Below, one piece after another: positions 29,083 to 38,782 of a stretch of DNA of 64,000 nt. Origin of the DNA: an uncultured Roseobacter sp. Its GTDB lineage: Bacteria > Pseudomonadota > Alphaproteobacteria > Rhodobacterales > Rhodobacteraceae. A program made the position numbers and the translations under genes. The DNA lies in the NCBI RefSeq assembly GCF_947499265.1, contig NZ_CANMNK010000002.1, positions 496,001 through 560,000 on the forward strand, written 5' to 3'. The notes beneath the pieces are model-generated. The model was not told the DNA's origin. It made no database searches and saw only the letters and a list, made by a program, of their open reading frames with translations. Position 1 is the stretch's first letter. Every line of letters starts with the position of its first letter.

Positions 29083-29115
29083 CGCTCCGCGGGGGATATT
29101 TGTGGCCAGAAGAAG
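29083..29115 (+). repeat. Dispersed intergenic element, copy 2
   Basis: A GC block with GGGGGATATTTG and GGCCAGAAGAAG, just after the second ureohydrolase stop; same core as 6045-6077. Confidence 0.6.
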
Positions 29116-29131
29116 CTTTGGAGTGCGAAAG

Positions 29132-29533
29132 ATGATCGGGCTTGCCCTGGCGGTGCTGATTTTGGGGGGGATGGCGTATGTGCGGTTGTCGCCGATGGAT
29201 CCCGCGCGCTGGCATCAGCCTGTAGAGATGCAGGCCGATCAGGATTTGTCCGTTGGTACGGTGCGGGTGCTGGCCGGGGGCGACGCGCTTTTTCGTGCCA
29301 TCGATCGGCAGATGCGCGCATTGCCCCGCACGCAGGTATTGGCCGGGTCGATGGAAGAGGGGCGCGTGACCTATGTGACCCGCTCCGCGGTTTTCGGGTT
29401 CCCGGATGCGACCACCGTGGAATTGCGCGCGGATGAGGTCAGGATTTTCGGGCGCTTGCGTTTTGGTGCGTCAGATCTGGGCGTCAACCGCAAACGACTG
29501 GAGGGGCTGATCGCCGCGGTCCAGGGAGGATGA
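29132..29533 (+). CDS. DUF1499 family protein
   Basis: A 133-residue protein beginning with one hydrophobic helix (MIGLALAVLILGGMAYVRL), probably a membrane anchor, followed by the DUF1499 domain: DALFRAIDRQMRALPRTQV, VTYVTRSAVFGFPDATTVEL and a final SDLGVNRKRLEGLI. The start is the ATG just before the hydrophobic helix. Its 3' end overlaps the convergent small gene by 63 bp. Function is unknown. Confidence 0.8.
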   Translation: MIGLALAVLILGGMAYVRLSPMDPARWHQPVEMQADQDLSVGTVRVLAGGDALFRAIDRQMRALPRTQVLAGSMEEGRVTYVTRSAVFGFPDATTVELRADEVRIFGRLRFGASDLGVNRKRLEGLIAAVQGG

Positions 29534-29758
29534 GAGGCAGCCTTGCTGCACTTCGCGCCACATGGGCACGTTCAGCGACATCTGGCACTGCGCCATGAAC
29601 ATGCGCCCGTCCACCTGCAGGCAAATGGTTTGTCCCAATTCGATGCGTGTGCCCGATTTATCCGTGCAATAACACTCCACTGTCTTGCCACCGGGGTAGG
29701 TGACGTCCGCCACGCCGGGCAGCGCGACCCAAATCAGAAGCAGGCTAAATCGTTTCAT
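29471..29758 (-). CDS. Small exported Cys-containing protein
   Basis: A 95-residue product with a short signal peptide (MKRFSLLLIWVALPGVAD) and a mature region rich in Cys: VECYCTDKSG, GQTICLQVDGR, MAQCQMSLN and EVQQGCLSS. Five spaced Cys suggest disulfides in the periplasm. It is convergent with the DUF1499 gene, and the last 20 codons lie antisense to it, so the overlap is unusual. The signal peptide and Cys pattern argue for a real gene; function unknown. Confidence 0.65.
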   Translation of the reverse strand: MKRFSLLLIWVALPGVADVTYPGGKTVECYCTDKSGTRIELGQTICLQVDGRMFMAQCQMSLNVPMWREVQQGCLSSSLDRGDQPLQSFAVDAQI

Positions 29759-29820
29759 GGCGAAAATATTAGCATGACTGCGGGTCTTGACCAACGGCTT
29801 TCAATATCGGACAGAACGGC

Positions 29821-30876
29821 ATGATCCCACGCGAGCGATTAGAACAGATTACGGCCCGCTTTCAGTATCTTGAGGCGGCGATGGCGGCGGGCGATCCTGC
29901 GGCGGATATTGCGACGCTGGCCAAGGAGTATTCCGACCTGCGCCCGGTGGTTGAGCAGATCGCAACCTATCAGCAATTGCAGAGCGATCTTGAGGACGCG
30001 CAAGACATGCTGTCGGACCCGGATATGGCGGCGCTTGCGCAGGAAGAGATCCCGCGGATCAAGGCGGCACTGCCCGAGGCAGAGGCTGATCTGCAGCTGG
30101 CGCTTTTACCCAAGGACAAGGCGGATGCCAAACCCGCGATGCTGGAGATTCGCCCCGGGACGGGCGGGGATGAGGCCGCGCTTTTTGCCGGGGACCTTTT
30201 GCGGATGTACCAGCGGTATGCGGAGGCCAAGGGGTGGCAGTTCGAGATCATCGAATTGCAGGAGACCGAGTTGGGCGGGATCAAGGAATTGGTCGCGCAT
30301 GTCAAAGGTCAGGATGTGTTCGCCCGGCTGAAGTATGAGAGCGGCGTGCACCGGGTGCAGCGGGTGCCAAGCACCGAAAGCGGCGGGCGCATTCATACTT
30401 CCGCGGCGACGGTCGCCGTGCTGCCGGAAGCCGAAGATGTGGACATTCAGATCGACACAAATGATTTGCGGATCGACACCATGCGGTCCTCCGGTGCTGG
30501 CGGGCAGCACGTGAACACCACCGATTCGGCCGTGCGCATTACCCATCTGCCCACGGGCATCGTGGTGACCAGCTCTGAGAAGTCCCAGCACCGCAACCGC
30601 GAGATCGCGATGCAGGTGCTCAAGGCCCGGCTCTATGATGCCGAAAGGAACCGGGTGGACAGCGAACGCTCCGCAGATCGGGCGGCACAGGTGGGGTCGG
30701 GTGATCGGTCGGAGCGGATCAGAACTTATAATTTCCCGCAGGGGCGCATGACGGATCATCGGATCAACCTGACGCTTTACCGGCTGGACGCAGTGATGCA
30801 GGGCGATCTGGACGAGATCGTTGATGCGCTGACGGCGGATGCGCAGGCGCGCCTGATGGCGGAGATGGGGCAGTGA
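29821..30876 (+). CDS. prfA: Peptide chain release factor 1
   Basis: Recognises UAA and UAG and frees the peptide. 351 residues with the stop-codon tripeptide region [14 protein letters not shown] near residue 185 and the catalytic loop [20 protein letters not shown] near 223. The Gln of GGQ is the target of PrmC, whose gene overlaps the stop by 4 bp (GTGA). The C-terminus ends as in other RF1 proteins. Confidence 0.97.
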   Translation: MIPRERLEQITARFQYLEAAMAAGDPAADIATLAKEYSDLRPVVEQIATYQQLQSDLEDAQDMLSDPDMAALAQEEIPRIKAALPEAEADLQLALLPKDKADAKPAMLEIRPGTGGDEAALFAGDLLRMYQRYAEAKGWQFEIIELQETELGGIKELVAHVKGQDVFARLKYESGVHRVQRVPSTESGGRIHTSAATVAVLPEAEDVDIQIDTNDLRIDTMRSSGAGGQHVNTTDSAVRITHLPTGIVVTSSEKSQHRNREIAMQVLKARLYDAERNRVDSERSADRAAQVGSGDRSERIRTYNFPQGRMTDHRINLTLYRLDAVMQGDLDEIVDALTADAQARLMAEMGQ

Positions 30877-31706
30877 CAGCCGCCGAAGCCATGGTTGCAG
30901 CGATGGCGCGGCTGCGGGCGGCGGGCGTGCCGGATCCGGCGCGGGATGCGCGCGTGCTGCTGGCCCATGCGGCCAAGGTCGATGCGGCGCGGGTGACGCT
31001 CATTGCGCCTGAGGATATCGCGCCGGAGATTGCGGAGCGCTACGACAATCTGATCGCGCTGCGGGCGGTACGTGTGCCGGTGTCGCAACTGATCGGCGCG
31101 CGGGAGTTTTACGGACGGTCCTTTGACATCAGCCGGGACGTGCTCGACCCGCGCCCGGAGACGGAAGCGTTGATCGAGGTGGCGCTGTCGGAACCCTTTG
31201 ACCGGGTGCTGGATCTGGGCACCGGGTCGGGCTGTATTCTGGTGACCTTGCTGGCGGAACGCGCGGACGCCGAAGGGGTTGGTGTCGACATCAGCGAAGC
31301 CGCTTGTTTGCACGCCAGCGCCAATGCCGCGCGTCACGAGGTGGCCGGGCGGGCGCAGATTGTGCAATCCGATTGGTTTGCCGATGTGGAGGGGCGCTTT
31401 GATCTGATCGTATCGAACCCACCCTATCTGGCGGCGGCTGAAATGGACGAGGTGCAGCCCGAATTGCGCGACCACGAACCGCGTCTGGCGCTGACCGATG
31501 AGGGTGATGGCTTGACCGCCTACCGGGTGATCGCGGCGGAGGCCCAAGGGTATCTGAATGCCCAGGGTCGCGTTATGGTTGAAATTGGCTGGAAGCAGGG
31601 AAACAGCGTCTCTGGCATCTTCACGGCACAGGGCTGGGGGGAGGTGGCGATTCTCCCCGATCTGGGCGGGCGGGATCGCGTTGTCGTGGCCTCGAAACCG
31701 GGGTAA
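30873..31706 (+). CDS. prmC: Release factor glutamine methyltransferase
   Basis: SAM-dependent methyltransferase that modifies the GGQ Gln of RF1 and RF2. 277 residues from a GTG start that shares bases with the prfA stop. It has the N-terminal helical domain, [21 protein letters not shown], the SAM loop [13 protein letters not shown] near residue 112 and the catalytic NPPY near 185 ([13 protein letters not shown]). Confidence 0.96.
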   Translation: MTAAEAMVAAMARLRAAGVPDPARDARVLLAHAAKVDAARVTLIAPEDIAPEIAERYDNLIALRAVRVPVSQLIGAREFYGRSFDISRDVLDPRPETEALIEVALSEPFDRVLDLGTGSGCILVTLLAERADAEGVGVDISEAACLHASANAARHEVAGRAQIVQSDWFADVEGRFDLIVSNPPYLAAAEMDEVQPELRDHEPRLALTDEGDGLTAYRVIAAEAQGYLNAQGRVMVEIGWKQGNSVSGIFTAQGWGEVAILPDLGGRDRVVVASKPG

Positions 31707-31763
31707 CGGGGCCTGAAAACGCAGGAAAAAACCGTAAATCTGCGTAAAATCCGCCATTACCCC

Positions 31764-31792
31764 TTGCAGCAATGCGCGCGCCGTGCTTATTC
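31764..31792 (+). promoter_or_regulatory. Candidate promoter for the DUF4167 gene
   Basis: TTGCAG and TTATTC are separated by 17 bp within the 222-bp gap between prmC and the DUF4167 gene. It would leave a leader of about 130 nt. By-eye assignment. Confidence 0.35.
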
Positions 31793-31928
31793 AAGGGTGT
31801 TGCAGCGGTGGATGCTCCAAAGAGCGGTCCCGCGCGGCGTTATGCCCAACATATCGACACCCCGGTTTCCCAAAAGCGCATGGCGCATCCGGTCACACGA
31901 TCCACAGCACGAAGGCTGAGCGAACTTC

Positions 31929-32474
31929 ATGAAATCATCGAGATCCCGGTCCCGCTCGAAGAGCAACCGCAACCGGTCCCAAGGCAATCAAGGCGGCAAC
32001 GTCGTCAACCGCGTGTTCGACAGTTCGGGCCCGGAAGGCAAAGTGCGCGGCACGCCGCAGCAGATCATCGAGAAATACAATCAGCTGGCGCGCGATGCAC
32101 AGCTGAGCAACGACCGCGTGGCGGCGGAGAATTTCCAGCAGCACGCCGAGCACTACACCCGCATGCTCTCGGAGGCGCAGCGCGAGATCGAAGCGCGCCG
32201 TGAGGAGCAGGACCGCCAGAACCGCGAACGTCAGGCAGAACGCGACCGTGAGCGCGCCGAGCGTCAGGAGCGCGAGGCCAATCAGGCGACAGAGCAGCAG
32301 GCGGCCCAGCCGCAGGGCGACGCGCCTGTTGTCGAGGGGGACAGCAATCTAGTGGAGACACCGGAAAGCCAGCCCAAACCCAAACGGCAGCCACGCCGCA
32401 AGCCGCGGCCAAAGCCGGAAGCCGTGAATGAGGACCCACCCGGCGGCGATGACGCGCCCAAGGCAGCGGAATAG
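31929..32474 (+). CDS. DUF4167 protein
   Basis: A 181-residue alphaproteobacterial protein of unknown role. It starts with a basic Ser/Arg/Asn-rich segment. The conserved DUF4167 core lies near residues 25-80: NRVFDSSGPEGKVRGTPQQI, EKYNQLARDAQLSNDRVAAE and QHAEHYTRML. A charged Arg/Glu helix and a Pro/Lys-rich tail follow. The basic ends suggest nucleic acid binding. A bidirectional terminator follows. Confidence 0.85.
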   Translation: MKSSRSRSRSKSNRNRSQGNQGGNVVNRVFDSSGPEGKVRGTPQQIIEKYNQLARDAQLSNDRVAAENFQQHAEHYTRMLSEAQREIEARREEQDRQNRERQAERDRERAERQEREANQATEQQAAQPQGDAPVVEGDSNLVETPESQPKPKRQPRRKPRPKPEAVNEDPPGGDDAPKAAE

Positions 32475-32485
32475 ACAGCAAGAAT

Positions 32486-32516
32486 AAACCCCGGGTTGTC
32501 CCCGGGGTTTTTATTT
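32486..32516. terminator. Bidirectional intrinsic terminator
   Basis: AAACCCCGGG and CCCGGGGTTT form a perfect 10-bp stem with a 5-nt loop; T-rich on the plus side and A-rich on the other, between the convergent DUF4167 and ksgA genes. Confidence 0.9.
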
Positions 32517-33353
32517 GGCGGCAACGGCGCGGGCCAGCGCGCAGAACCCTTCGAGGGGGATCTGTTCGGCGCGGTCGGTTGGTTTCAACCCGGCGGCTTG
32601 CAGGCGATCTTCGATGTCCGGTGCGATGCCCTTCAGGGCCGCGCGCAGCATCTTGCGGCGCTGGTTGAAGGCAGCAGCGACGACACGGCTCAGCACGGCA
32701 GCATCCGCAGGGTAGCGTGGTGTCGGCAGGGCATTGAGATGCACCACGGAGCTGGAGACCTTGGGGGGCGGCGTGAAAGCTTCAGGCGGCAGTTGCAGAA
32801 CGATCCGCGCCTCGGCCCGCCATTGCGCAAGAATGGCCAGACGCCCGTAGGTCTTGCTGCCCGGCTGCGCCACGATCCGCTCGGCCACCTCGCGTTGGAA
32901 CATCAGCGTCAGGCTTTGCCAGAAGGGCGGCCAGTCTTTCGGGGTCAGCCAGCGCACCAGCAGTTCGGTCCCGACATTGTAAGGCAGGTTCGCGGCCACG
33001 CGGATTGGTGGGCTCAGATGGCTCAGCGGATCGATCTCCAACGCGTCGCCCTCCAGCACCGTCAAGCGACCCGGATAGGCAGCTGCGATCTCGGCCAGCG
33101 CGGGCAGGCAGCGGGCGTCCTTTTCGATCGCCAGCACGTGGCGGGCCCCTTCGGAGAGCAGACCGCGCGTCAGGCCCCCCGGGCCGGGGCCGATCTCCAG
33201 CACATCGCACCCGGTGAGATCCCCGGCCTGGCGGGCGATCTTGGCGGTGAGGTTCAAATCCAGCAGGAAATTCTGCCCCATCGATTTGCGGGCCTGCAGG
33301 TCATGGGTGCGGATCACGTCGCGCAGGGGGGGCAGGGCATCGATTGTCGCCAT
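32511..33353 (-). CDS. rsmA: 16S rRNA dimethyladenosine transferase
   Basis: KsgA/RsmA dimethylates two adjacent adenosines in the 3' hairpin of 16S rRNA late in 30S assembly. 280 residues with [17 protein letters not shown] near residue 22, the SAM loop [15 protein letters not shown], then [10 protein letters not shown] and catalytic [11 protein letters not shown]. The start follows the pdxA stop by 3 bp, the last gene of the lpt operon. Confidence 0.96.
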   Translation of the reverse strand: MATIDALPPLRDVIRTHDLQARKSMGQNFLLDLNLTAKIARQAGDLTGCDVLEIGPGPGGLTRGLLSEGARHVLAIEKDARCLPALAEIAAAYPGRLTVLEGDALEIDPLSHLSPPIRVAANLPYNVGTELLVRWLTPKDWPPFWQSLTLMFQREVAERIVAQPGSKTYGRLAILAQWRAEARIVLQLPPEAFTPPPKVSSSVVHLNALPTPRYPADAAVLSRVVAAAFNQRRKMLRAALKGIAPDIEDRLQAAGLKPTDRAEQIPLEGFCALARAVAAK

Positions 33354-33356
33354 GGC

Positions 33357-34331
33357 TCAGCCCGGTCTGGCCATTTTGGCCGCCATTTTGATCGCCTCGA
33401 TCATGCTGGTGGGGTTGGCCACCCCTTTACCCGCAATGTCAAAGGCGGTGCCATGGTCCGGCGATGTCCGCACGAAAGGCAGGCCCAGTGTCACATTCAC
33501 CCCCTTGTCGAAATCGAGTGTCTTGATCGGGATCAGGGCCTGATCATGGTACATCGCAATGGCGGCATCATAGCTGCGGCGCGCGGCGGCGTGAAACATC
33601 GTATCGGCGGGCAGCGGGCCGCGCAGGTCGCGCCCCTCGCGCGCCATGTCTGCGATCAAGGCCTCGATCCAGTCCAGCTCCTGTCGGCCCATAGCGCCCC
33701 CTTCGCCCGCGTGCGGGTTCAACCCGGCAACGGCGATCCGGGGTGCCGCAATGCCGAAGCGGTCGCGCAACGCGGTCTCGGTGATCTCAATCGTTTCACG
33801 CAGCAGCGCCGGGGTGAGGGCGGTGGGGACGTCTTCCAGCGCGATATGGATGGTTGCGGGGACCACGCGCAGCGCGTCGGAGGCTAGCATCATTACCGCG
33901 CGCGCCCCGCCTGCCAGAGCGGCAAGATATTCGGTGTGACCGGGGTAGGCGAAATCGGCGCCGTCGATCAGGGCCTTCTTGTGGATCGGCGCGGTACACA
34001 GCGCCGAGGCCGCCTCGTTTTTCACCAGATCGACGCTGGCGGCAATCACGTCGATCACCCCCTGAGCATTGGCCGGATCAGGTGTGCCGGGCGTGGTGGG
34101 ATTGGGAAAGGCGTGGTGCAGCACCGGCAAGACGTCTTGCCCGACATCTGCTGCGGCGGCAGGGGTGGTGATGACCTCGAAGGGGGTGCCGGTTGGCAGA
34201 TGGCGCGGATCGCCCATCCAGGCCAAGGGCACCTTGCCCTTCAGCTCTGCCCAGGCGCGGGCGGCGATTTCCGGGCCAATCCCGGCAGGTTCGCCGCAAC
34301 TGATAACAACCGGCGCCGCGGCCCCTGTCAT
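33357..34331 (-). CDS. pdxA: 4-hydroxythreonine-4-phosphate dehydrogenase
   Basis: NAD-dependent step of pyridoxal phosphate synthesis. 324 residues with ISCGEPAGIGPEIAARAW at the start, APIHKKALIDGADFAYPGHTEYLA near residue 130, AVAGLNPHAGEGGAMGRQE and MYHDQALIPIKTLDFDKGVNVTLGLPFVRTSPDHGTAFD. All metal His residues are visible. It overlaps the SurA-like gene by 4 bp. Confidence 0.96.
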   Translation of the reverse strand: MTGAAAPVVISCGEPAGIGPEIAARAWAELKGKVPLAWMGDPRHLPTGTPFEVITTPAAAADVGQDVLPVLHHAFPNPTTPGTPDPANAQGVIDVIAASVDLVKNEAASALCTAPIHKKALIDGADFAYPGHTEYLAALAGGARAVMMLASDALRVVPATIHIALEDVPTALTPALLRETIEITETALRDRFGIAAPRIAVAGLNPHAGEGGAMGRQELDWIEALIADMAREGRDLRGPLPADTMFHAAARRSYDAAIAMYHDQALIPIKTLDFDKGVNVTLGLPFVRTSPDHGTAFDIAGKGVANPTSMIEAIKMAAKMARPG

Positions 34332-35548
34332 GGGGTCACGATACGGGCATCTGCGCGCAGCTGATCGAGAAAACCTTCGGCATAGGTGGTGATCCGGGCA
34401 GAGCGCAGGGCGCGCGCGGCGTCTTCACGCGCAACATCCTCGTTCACTGCGGCGGTGCGCCCACACATCATCAGGAACACCAGCGTCTGACCATTGTTGC
34501 GCGTCAAGGCCGTTGAGACTTCGCCGGGATCTAGCTTGCTGAGCTCAAGCGCGATGTCTTGCGGAATTTCCGCGGGCGGCAGGGTGGTACGATCAAGGAT
34601 TTCCTCGGGCTGGCCTTGGGCGATCCCGTAGAGGTCATCGCATTGATCCACCCGCGCCTGCAGTTTCTGCGCCGCCGAGAGACCCGCAGGGGTGCGCCCG
34701 CCGGGGATGTAATAGGCCGCGTATTCGATGGCGACGAATTCCTGTGTCGGCGCGCCGGTTTCTTCGATCCCGCGCAGCTGGAACAGGGCGACGGCATTCG
34801 GGATGGTGAGCGGGTCGGTGATCTCTCCCGGGGCCAGGGACAGCAAGATCGGGCGCAGGGCTGCGGGCAGTCTGTTCAGGTCCTGCCAGGGCAGGCGGCC
34901 GCCCGCCTCGCGGGAGGCGGTTGCAGAAAACTCGCGGGCATAGTCCGAGAATTCATCCTGCGATTGGGATTGCGCGATTTCTTGCGCCAGTTGGTCGACG
35001 TCCGCCTTGCGCTCCGGCGGGGCCGGAATGATGATCTCGGACACAAGCACCCGGATCCCGGTGGTGCCGGTTGTCGACCCGAGCGCCCTGTCGATCTCTT
35101 CTTCGGAGATCTCGACCCGGGACCCAAAACGCGCGGAGATCAGCTCCCGCCAGGCGATGCCAACTTCAACAAAGCTGCGAAAGCTCTCTTCGGCCACGCC
35201 GTTTTGGCCCAGAACCGCGATGAACTGATCCTTATCCATATCGGCCCGCCCGGCAAATTCAGTCAGACCTGCGTCAATGCCCTCCTCGGTCATCTCCAGA
35301 CCGGAGGCGGCGATGGCCTGCGCCTGCAGACGTTCGTCCACCAACGTGTCGATCACATCCTGACGGTTCGAGCCCGGGGCATTGAGAAAGCGCATGAAGG
35401 TCTGGCGCTGCTCGACTTCGAATTCGGTCACAACAGCGTCATTGACCACCACAACCGGGTCAAAGAGGCCCTGTGCCACCGCTGGGCCGGACAGTGCCAG
35501 GGCACAGAGGGCGGCCAAAATATGTCTGATACTGCTCGATGCGCTCAT
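34328..35548 (-). CDS. surA: SurA-like periplasmic peptidyl-prolyl isomerase
   Basis: Periplasmic chaperone for outer-membrane proteins, 406 residues. The start at MSASSSIRH is chosen because it follows the lptD stop by 5 bp; an ATG six codons earlier overlaps lptD. A signal peptide (ILAALCALALSGPAVAQ) is followed by the SurA N-domain (DPVVVVNDAVVTEFEVEQR near residue 34) and one parvulin-like region around SEIIIPAPPERKAD to GEITDPLTI. The second isomerase domain is not evident, so it is the shorter alphaproteobacterial form. Its place behind lptD supports the role. Confidence 0.88.
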   Translation of the reverse strand: MSASSSIRHILAALCALALSGPAVAQGLFDPVVVVNDAVVTEFEVEQRQTFMRFLNAPGSNRQDVIDTLVDERLQAQAIAASGLEMTEEGIDAGLTEFAGRADMDKDQFIAVLGQNGVAEESFRSFVEVGIAWRELISARFGSRVEISEEEIDRALGSTTGTTGIRVLVSEIIIPAPPERKADVDQLAQEIAQSQSQDEFSDYAREFSATASREAGGRLPWQDLNRLPAALRPILLSLAPGEITDPLTIPNAVALFQLRGIEETGAPTQEFVAIEYAAYYIPGGRTPAGLSAAQKLQARVDQCDDLYGIAQGQPEEILDRTTLPPAEIPQDIALELSKLDPGEVSTALTRNNGQTLVFLMMCGRTAAVNEDVAREDAARALRSARITTYAEGFLDQLRADARIVTP

Positions 35549-35553
35549 TTTTC

Positions 35554-37692
35554 TTATTTCCCGCATGTTCTTGTGTAAGTTTCGGTGCCTTTTTTCGCTG
35601 AAAACCCGCGTAGCCCGATGGATAAGCCCAAAGACGTTGAAGGCGCAAGGCTTTGAGAGGTTGCATAGCTGCGATTGACGGAGAACTGAACCGATACGCA
35701 CTCGTTGTTATAGGTCACACCAAGCCCGGCGTTGGCCGCCCTATCCAGTGAGATATCGTAGCGCCAGTCGGCGGAGGCGGTCCAGTATTTGTCGACCCGG
35801 TAAGAGCCATCGAGCGAAATCTCGGCGATGCTTTCGGCGCGCTCCTCCTCAATGTCCTTGGTCAGCCAGACATAGCTGCCACCGAGGCGTGCACGACGGT
35901 TGCCGAAATCGCCGCGGATCTCGGCTTTGGCAAAGTCGAAGTCATCGTCAAAAAGGGTGCGGGCGGTGATGGCCCAGGTGTCCTGCGATTTGATCTGACC
36001 CGCCACCAGATAGCTTGATGACGTCCCGGTGAGACCGGAGGTGTCGGTAAAGGCCGTATCCGCCTCGTCACGCAGCACCTGTCCGAGGGTCAGGGAGGTA
36101 TCAAGCCCGTCGGGATCAAAACGGGCCCAGTTTACGCCGATGGCCGTGGCCCGCCCGCGTTCGCGGCGGTCAGGTTCGGGAAACCGCGACAGCGAAATCA
36201 GATTGCCGCCGTCAAACTCGACCCGGGTGCTTTCCTCATTGGGAATGTCGAGCCGGTCGCCGCCCGTCCAGGCGAGTTGCACGATGGGCTCCAGAAGTTC
36301 GGTGACGCCGCCCGAGCTGCTGCGCGACATCGGGTAGCGCAGGGCGACGGTGCCATGGGGGCTCAACTGGGTCTGATTTTGCGGCACAGTGCTGTCTTGG
36401 GTGATGTTGAACAGATCGGTGCTGGCGCCAAGGGAAAGCTCTGCGCGCAGACCATAGGCCAGGGTCCAGCTGCGCAGCCAGTCTGCTTCGGCGCTGAAAC
36501 GGGAAACATCGCGCCCGACAATATCATCATCCGAATAGCGGTAGTGGCTATGCGCATCGAGGTCCAGGCGCAGCTCGCCGCCAATTGTGGTCGGGAAATA
36601 CCGCGTTTCATAAATGCCATCGGCAACAATTGTCGGCAGCTCGGCATTGATGTCATCGTCGCGCAGTGACTTGAAGGCAATTACGCTGCCGGAGATGAAT
36701 TCGTCCCGCCGCGCGCGGCTGATGGTGATGGCGCTGTCCAGGCGGTCTTTTTCCGAATAATCGTAATTCCGCAGATATGAATCGTCCGAAGTGATCTCGA
36801 CGTCAAAATCGAGACGGAAATCATTTCTGAGCGAAAACTGCCCATTGCCGAAAATGTAGCCGCGCGTTTCGCCTGGGCGTTCATCATCACGGCTGATCGC
36901 ACCATTGAATTCGATGCCGCCTTTGACAAAAGCCTGACGGTACCGCAGTTCCAGCGTGTGTGTGCTGGAGGAGATATAGGGCGTGACCGTGAGATCCCGG
37001 TCATCACGCAGTGCGATGAAATATGGGATCTTGATGCCTGTGCCCAATTCGGAAGTGGTCCGCAGCGAGGGGATCAGGAACCCGGTCGCACGTTCCAGCG
37101 TCGGGTCAGGCAGCCTGAGTTGCGGGATGTAAAACACAGGGACGTTCAGGATCATGAACTGGGCCTGATCAAAGTAAAGCTGTTGCTCCTCTTTGTCATG
37201 CACCACCCGTTTTGCGCGGATTTGCCAGAGCGGCGGACGCCCGTCGTCGCAGATCCGGCATGAGGTGACGGCGGTTTTGTAAAGCTGGCTGTAGCGCCCG
37301 TTCACCCGTTGAATCTGCACGGCTGCGAGTTGAAGCTGATCTTCCAGCACCAGGCGGGCGCTCGTCAGAAGGCCGGTTTTCAGCGTGGCATCCAATTCGG
37401 CAGCGGAGGCCAATATGGTGACCCCCTCGCCATCCTGCAGGGTGATGGGACCGTCAATGGTCAGCGCACCGCTGTCTCGGTTGTAGCGTATTTCGCGGGC
37501 GGTGATGCGGGTTGTGCCCTGAAACGCTTCGACATTCCCGCGCGCCACCAGCTCGCGGTCATTGGTGATAAAGAGTTCATCGGCGATCAGCACTGCCGGT
37601 ACCGCATCGGGGTCCGCATCCTGCGCCCATGAGATCACCGGGCAGATCAGGAAAAGACATGCAACAAGCGCGCGCACCACGAGGCTAACCAT
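35554..37692 (-). CDS. lptD: LPS-assembly protein LptD
   Basis: Outer-membrane beta-barrel that inserts lipopolysaccharide, 712 residues. A signal peptide (RALVACLFLICPVISWAQD) precedes the OstA/LptA-like domain (VLIADELFITNDRELVARGNVEAF, ITAREIRYNRDSGALTIDGP), then the barrel from about residue 200 to the end with many alternating aromatic strands. Two Cys near residue 145 (SCRIC) and the Cys three from the end could form the disulfides of this family. It overlaps lptG by 8 bp. Confidence 0.94.
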   Translation of the reverse strand: MVSLVVRALVACLFLICPVISWAQDADPDAVPAVLIADELFITNDRELVARGNVEAFQGTTRITAREIRYNRDSGALTIDGPITLQDGEGVTILASAAELDATLKTGLLTSARLVLEDQLQLAAVQIQRVNGRYSQLYKTAVTSCRICDDGRPPLWQIRAKRVVHDKEEQQLYFDQAQFMILNVPVFYIPQLRLPDPTLERATGFLIPSLRTTSELGTGIKIPYFIALRDDRDLTVTPYISSSTHTLELRYRQAFVKGGIEFNGAISRDDERPGETRGYIFGNGQFSLRNDFRLDFDVEITSDDSYLRNYDYSEKDRLDSAITISRARRDEFISGSVIAFKSLRDDDINAELPTIVADGIYETRYFPTTIGGELRLDLDAHSHYRYSDDDIVGRDVSRFSAEADWLRSWTLAYGLRAELSLGASTDLFNITQDSTVPQNQTQLSPHGTVALRYPMSRSSSGGVTELLEPIVQLAWTGGDRLDIPNEESTRVEFDGGNLISLSRFPEPDRRERGRATAIGVNWARFDPDGLDTSLTLGQVLRDEADTAFTDTSGLTGTSSSYLVAGQIKSQDTWAITARTLFDDDFDFAKAEIRGDFGNRRARLGGSYVWLTKDIEEERAESIAEISLDGSYRVDKYWTASADWRYDISLDRAANAGLGVTYNNECVSVQFSVNRSYATSQSLAPSTSLGLSIGLRGFSAKKGTETYTRTCGK

Positions 37693-38782
37693 CCTCTGCG
37701 TGCAGCAAGAGACCTAAGGCAAGCAACACCGCGGCAACAGGCGTCGCCCAGGCCGCCAGATAAATCGGGATCTGCCCGTTTTCGCCCAGAATTTGCGCGA
37801 AGCTGCGAATGAAATACAAACCAAACCCCAAAAGTACCGCGGCCAGCACTGCGATGCCGGTCCCCCCAAAACGGGTATGGCGCATGGTGAACGCGCTCGC
37901 AACCAGAACCATCGACATCAAAAACAGCGGACGGGCCAATTCGGACTGAAACCAGACCCGGTGCTGGCGCGACGAAAACCCGGCCTGGTCCAACTGCTCG
38001 ATGAACTCTGGCAGCTTCCAGATCGAGATGGCGCTGGGGCGGGCGAAACTTTCGCGAATGCGTTCCAGCGTCAGGCTGGAGGGGACAAAGAGCTCATCGT
38101 GACGCTCCGCATTGGCCTCGGAGTTCCAGCCGGCTTTCAACTGCCAAAGCTTGGCATTGCGCAGCACCCAGCCGCCGTCCTGCAGGGCAGCACTTTGGGC
38201 AGCGATCCGGCGGACGGGGCCCTGACCGGGCGCGTAGGTGATGATGGTGACATCATAGAGCACGGAGGCATCCGCGTTGGAGCGCAAGGCGCGAATTACA
38301 GATTGACCGGTTTCGTCGCCCTGGCGCAGCCATAGGCCCTCACCGGAAATCGAGAGGGTGGAGGCGCCCCCGGTTCGGTAGCTCTCCGCCAACTCGCTGT
38401 ACCGTTTCGAGGTGGCTGCGACGATCGGGTTCAGCATGCTCACGGCCAGGCCCCCAATGATCAGCGCCACAATCACCGGGGCCACAAGCGCGCGCAGGGC
38501 GGACCTGCCCGCGGCACGTGTTGCGACAAGCTCCGAGGAGCGGGCCAAGCCGATGAAGAGCGCGATGGTCGCAAGGATCATGATCAACGGCAAAATCTCA
38601 TTCACCGTCTGGGGGGCATTGAGCAGGGTGAGACCGACGATGCGCCCAAAGCTGATATCAAAATCGCTGAACCCGCGCGTCTGATCCACCAGATCCACCA
38701 GTGCGACCAGGGAAAACAGAACCGCTGTCAGGACGAGGAAACTCATCGCGAAGCGGCGCGCAAAGTAGAGGTGCAAAATCAT
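37685..38782 (-). CDS. lptG: LPS export permease LptG
   Basis: Inner-membrane subunit of the LptBFG extractor. 365 residues: an N-terminal helix pair (YFARRFAMSFLVLTAVLFSL), TVNEILPLIMILATIALFIGLARSSELVATRAAGRSAL, a periplasmic jellyroll domain, and three C-terminal helices ending in LLHAEDG. The start MILHLYF overlaps the lptF stop by 4 bp. Between lptF and lptD, as in most Rhodobacteraceae; lptB is not in the window. Confidence 0.94.
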   Translation of the reverse strand: MILHLYFARRFAMSFLVLTAVLFSLVALVDLVDQTRGFSDFDISFGRIVGLTLLNAPQTVNEILPLIMILATIALFIGLARSSELVATRAAGRSALRALVAPVIVALIIGGLAVSMLNPIVAATSKRYSELAESYRTGGASTLSISGEGLWLRQGDETGQSVIRALRSNADASVLYDVTIITYAPGQGPVRRIAAQSAALQDGGWVLRNAKLWQLKAGWNSEANAERHDELFVPSSLTLERIRESFARPSAISIWKLPEFIEQLDQAGFSSRQHRVWFQSELARPLFLMSMVLVASAFTMRHTRFGGTGIAVLAAVLLGFGLYFIRSFAQILGENGQIPIYLAAWATPVAAVLLALGLLLHAEDG

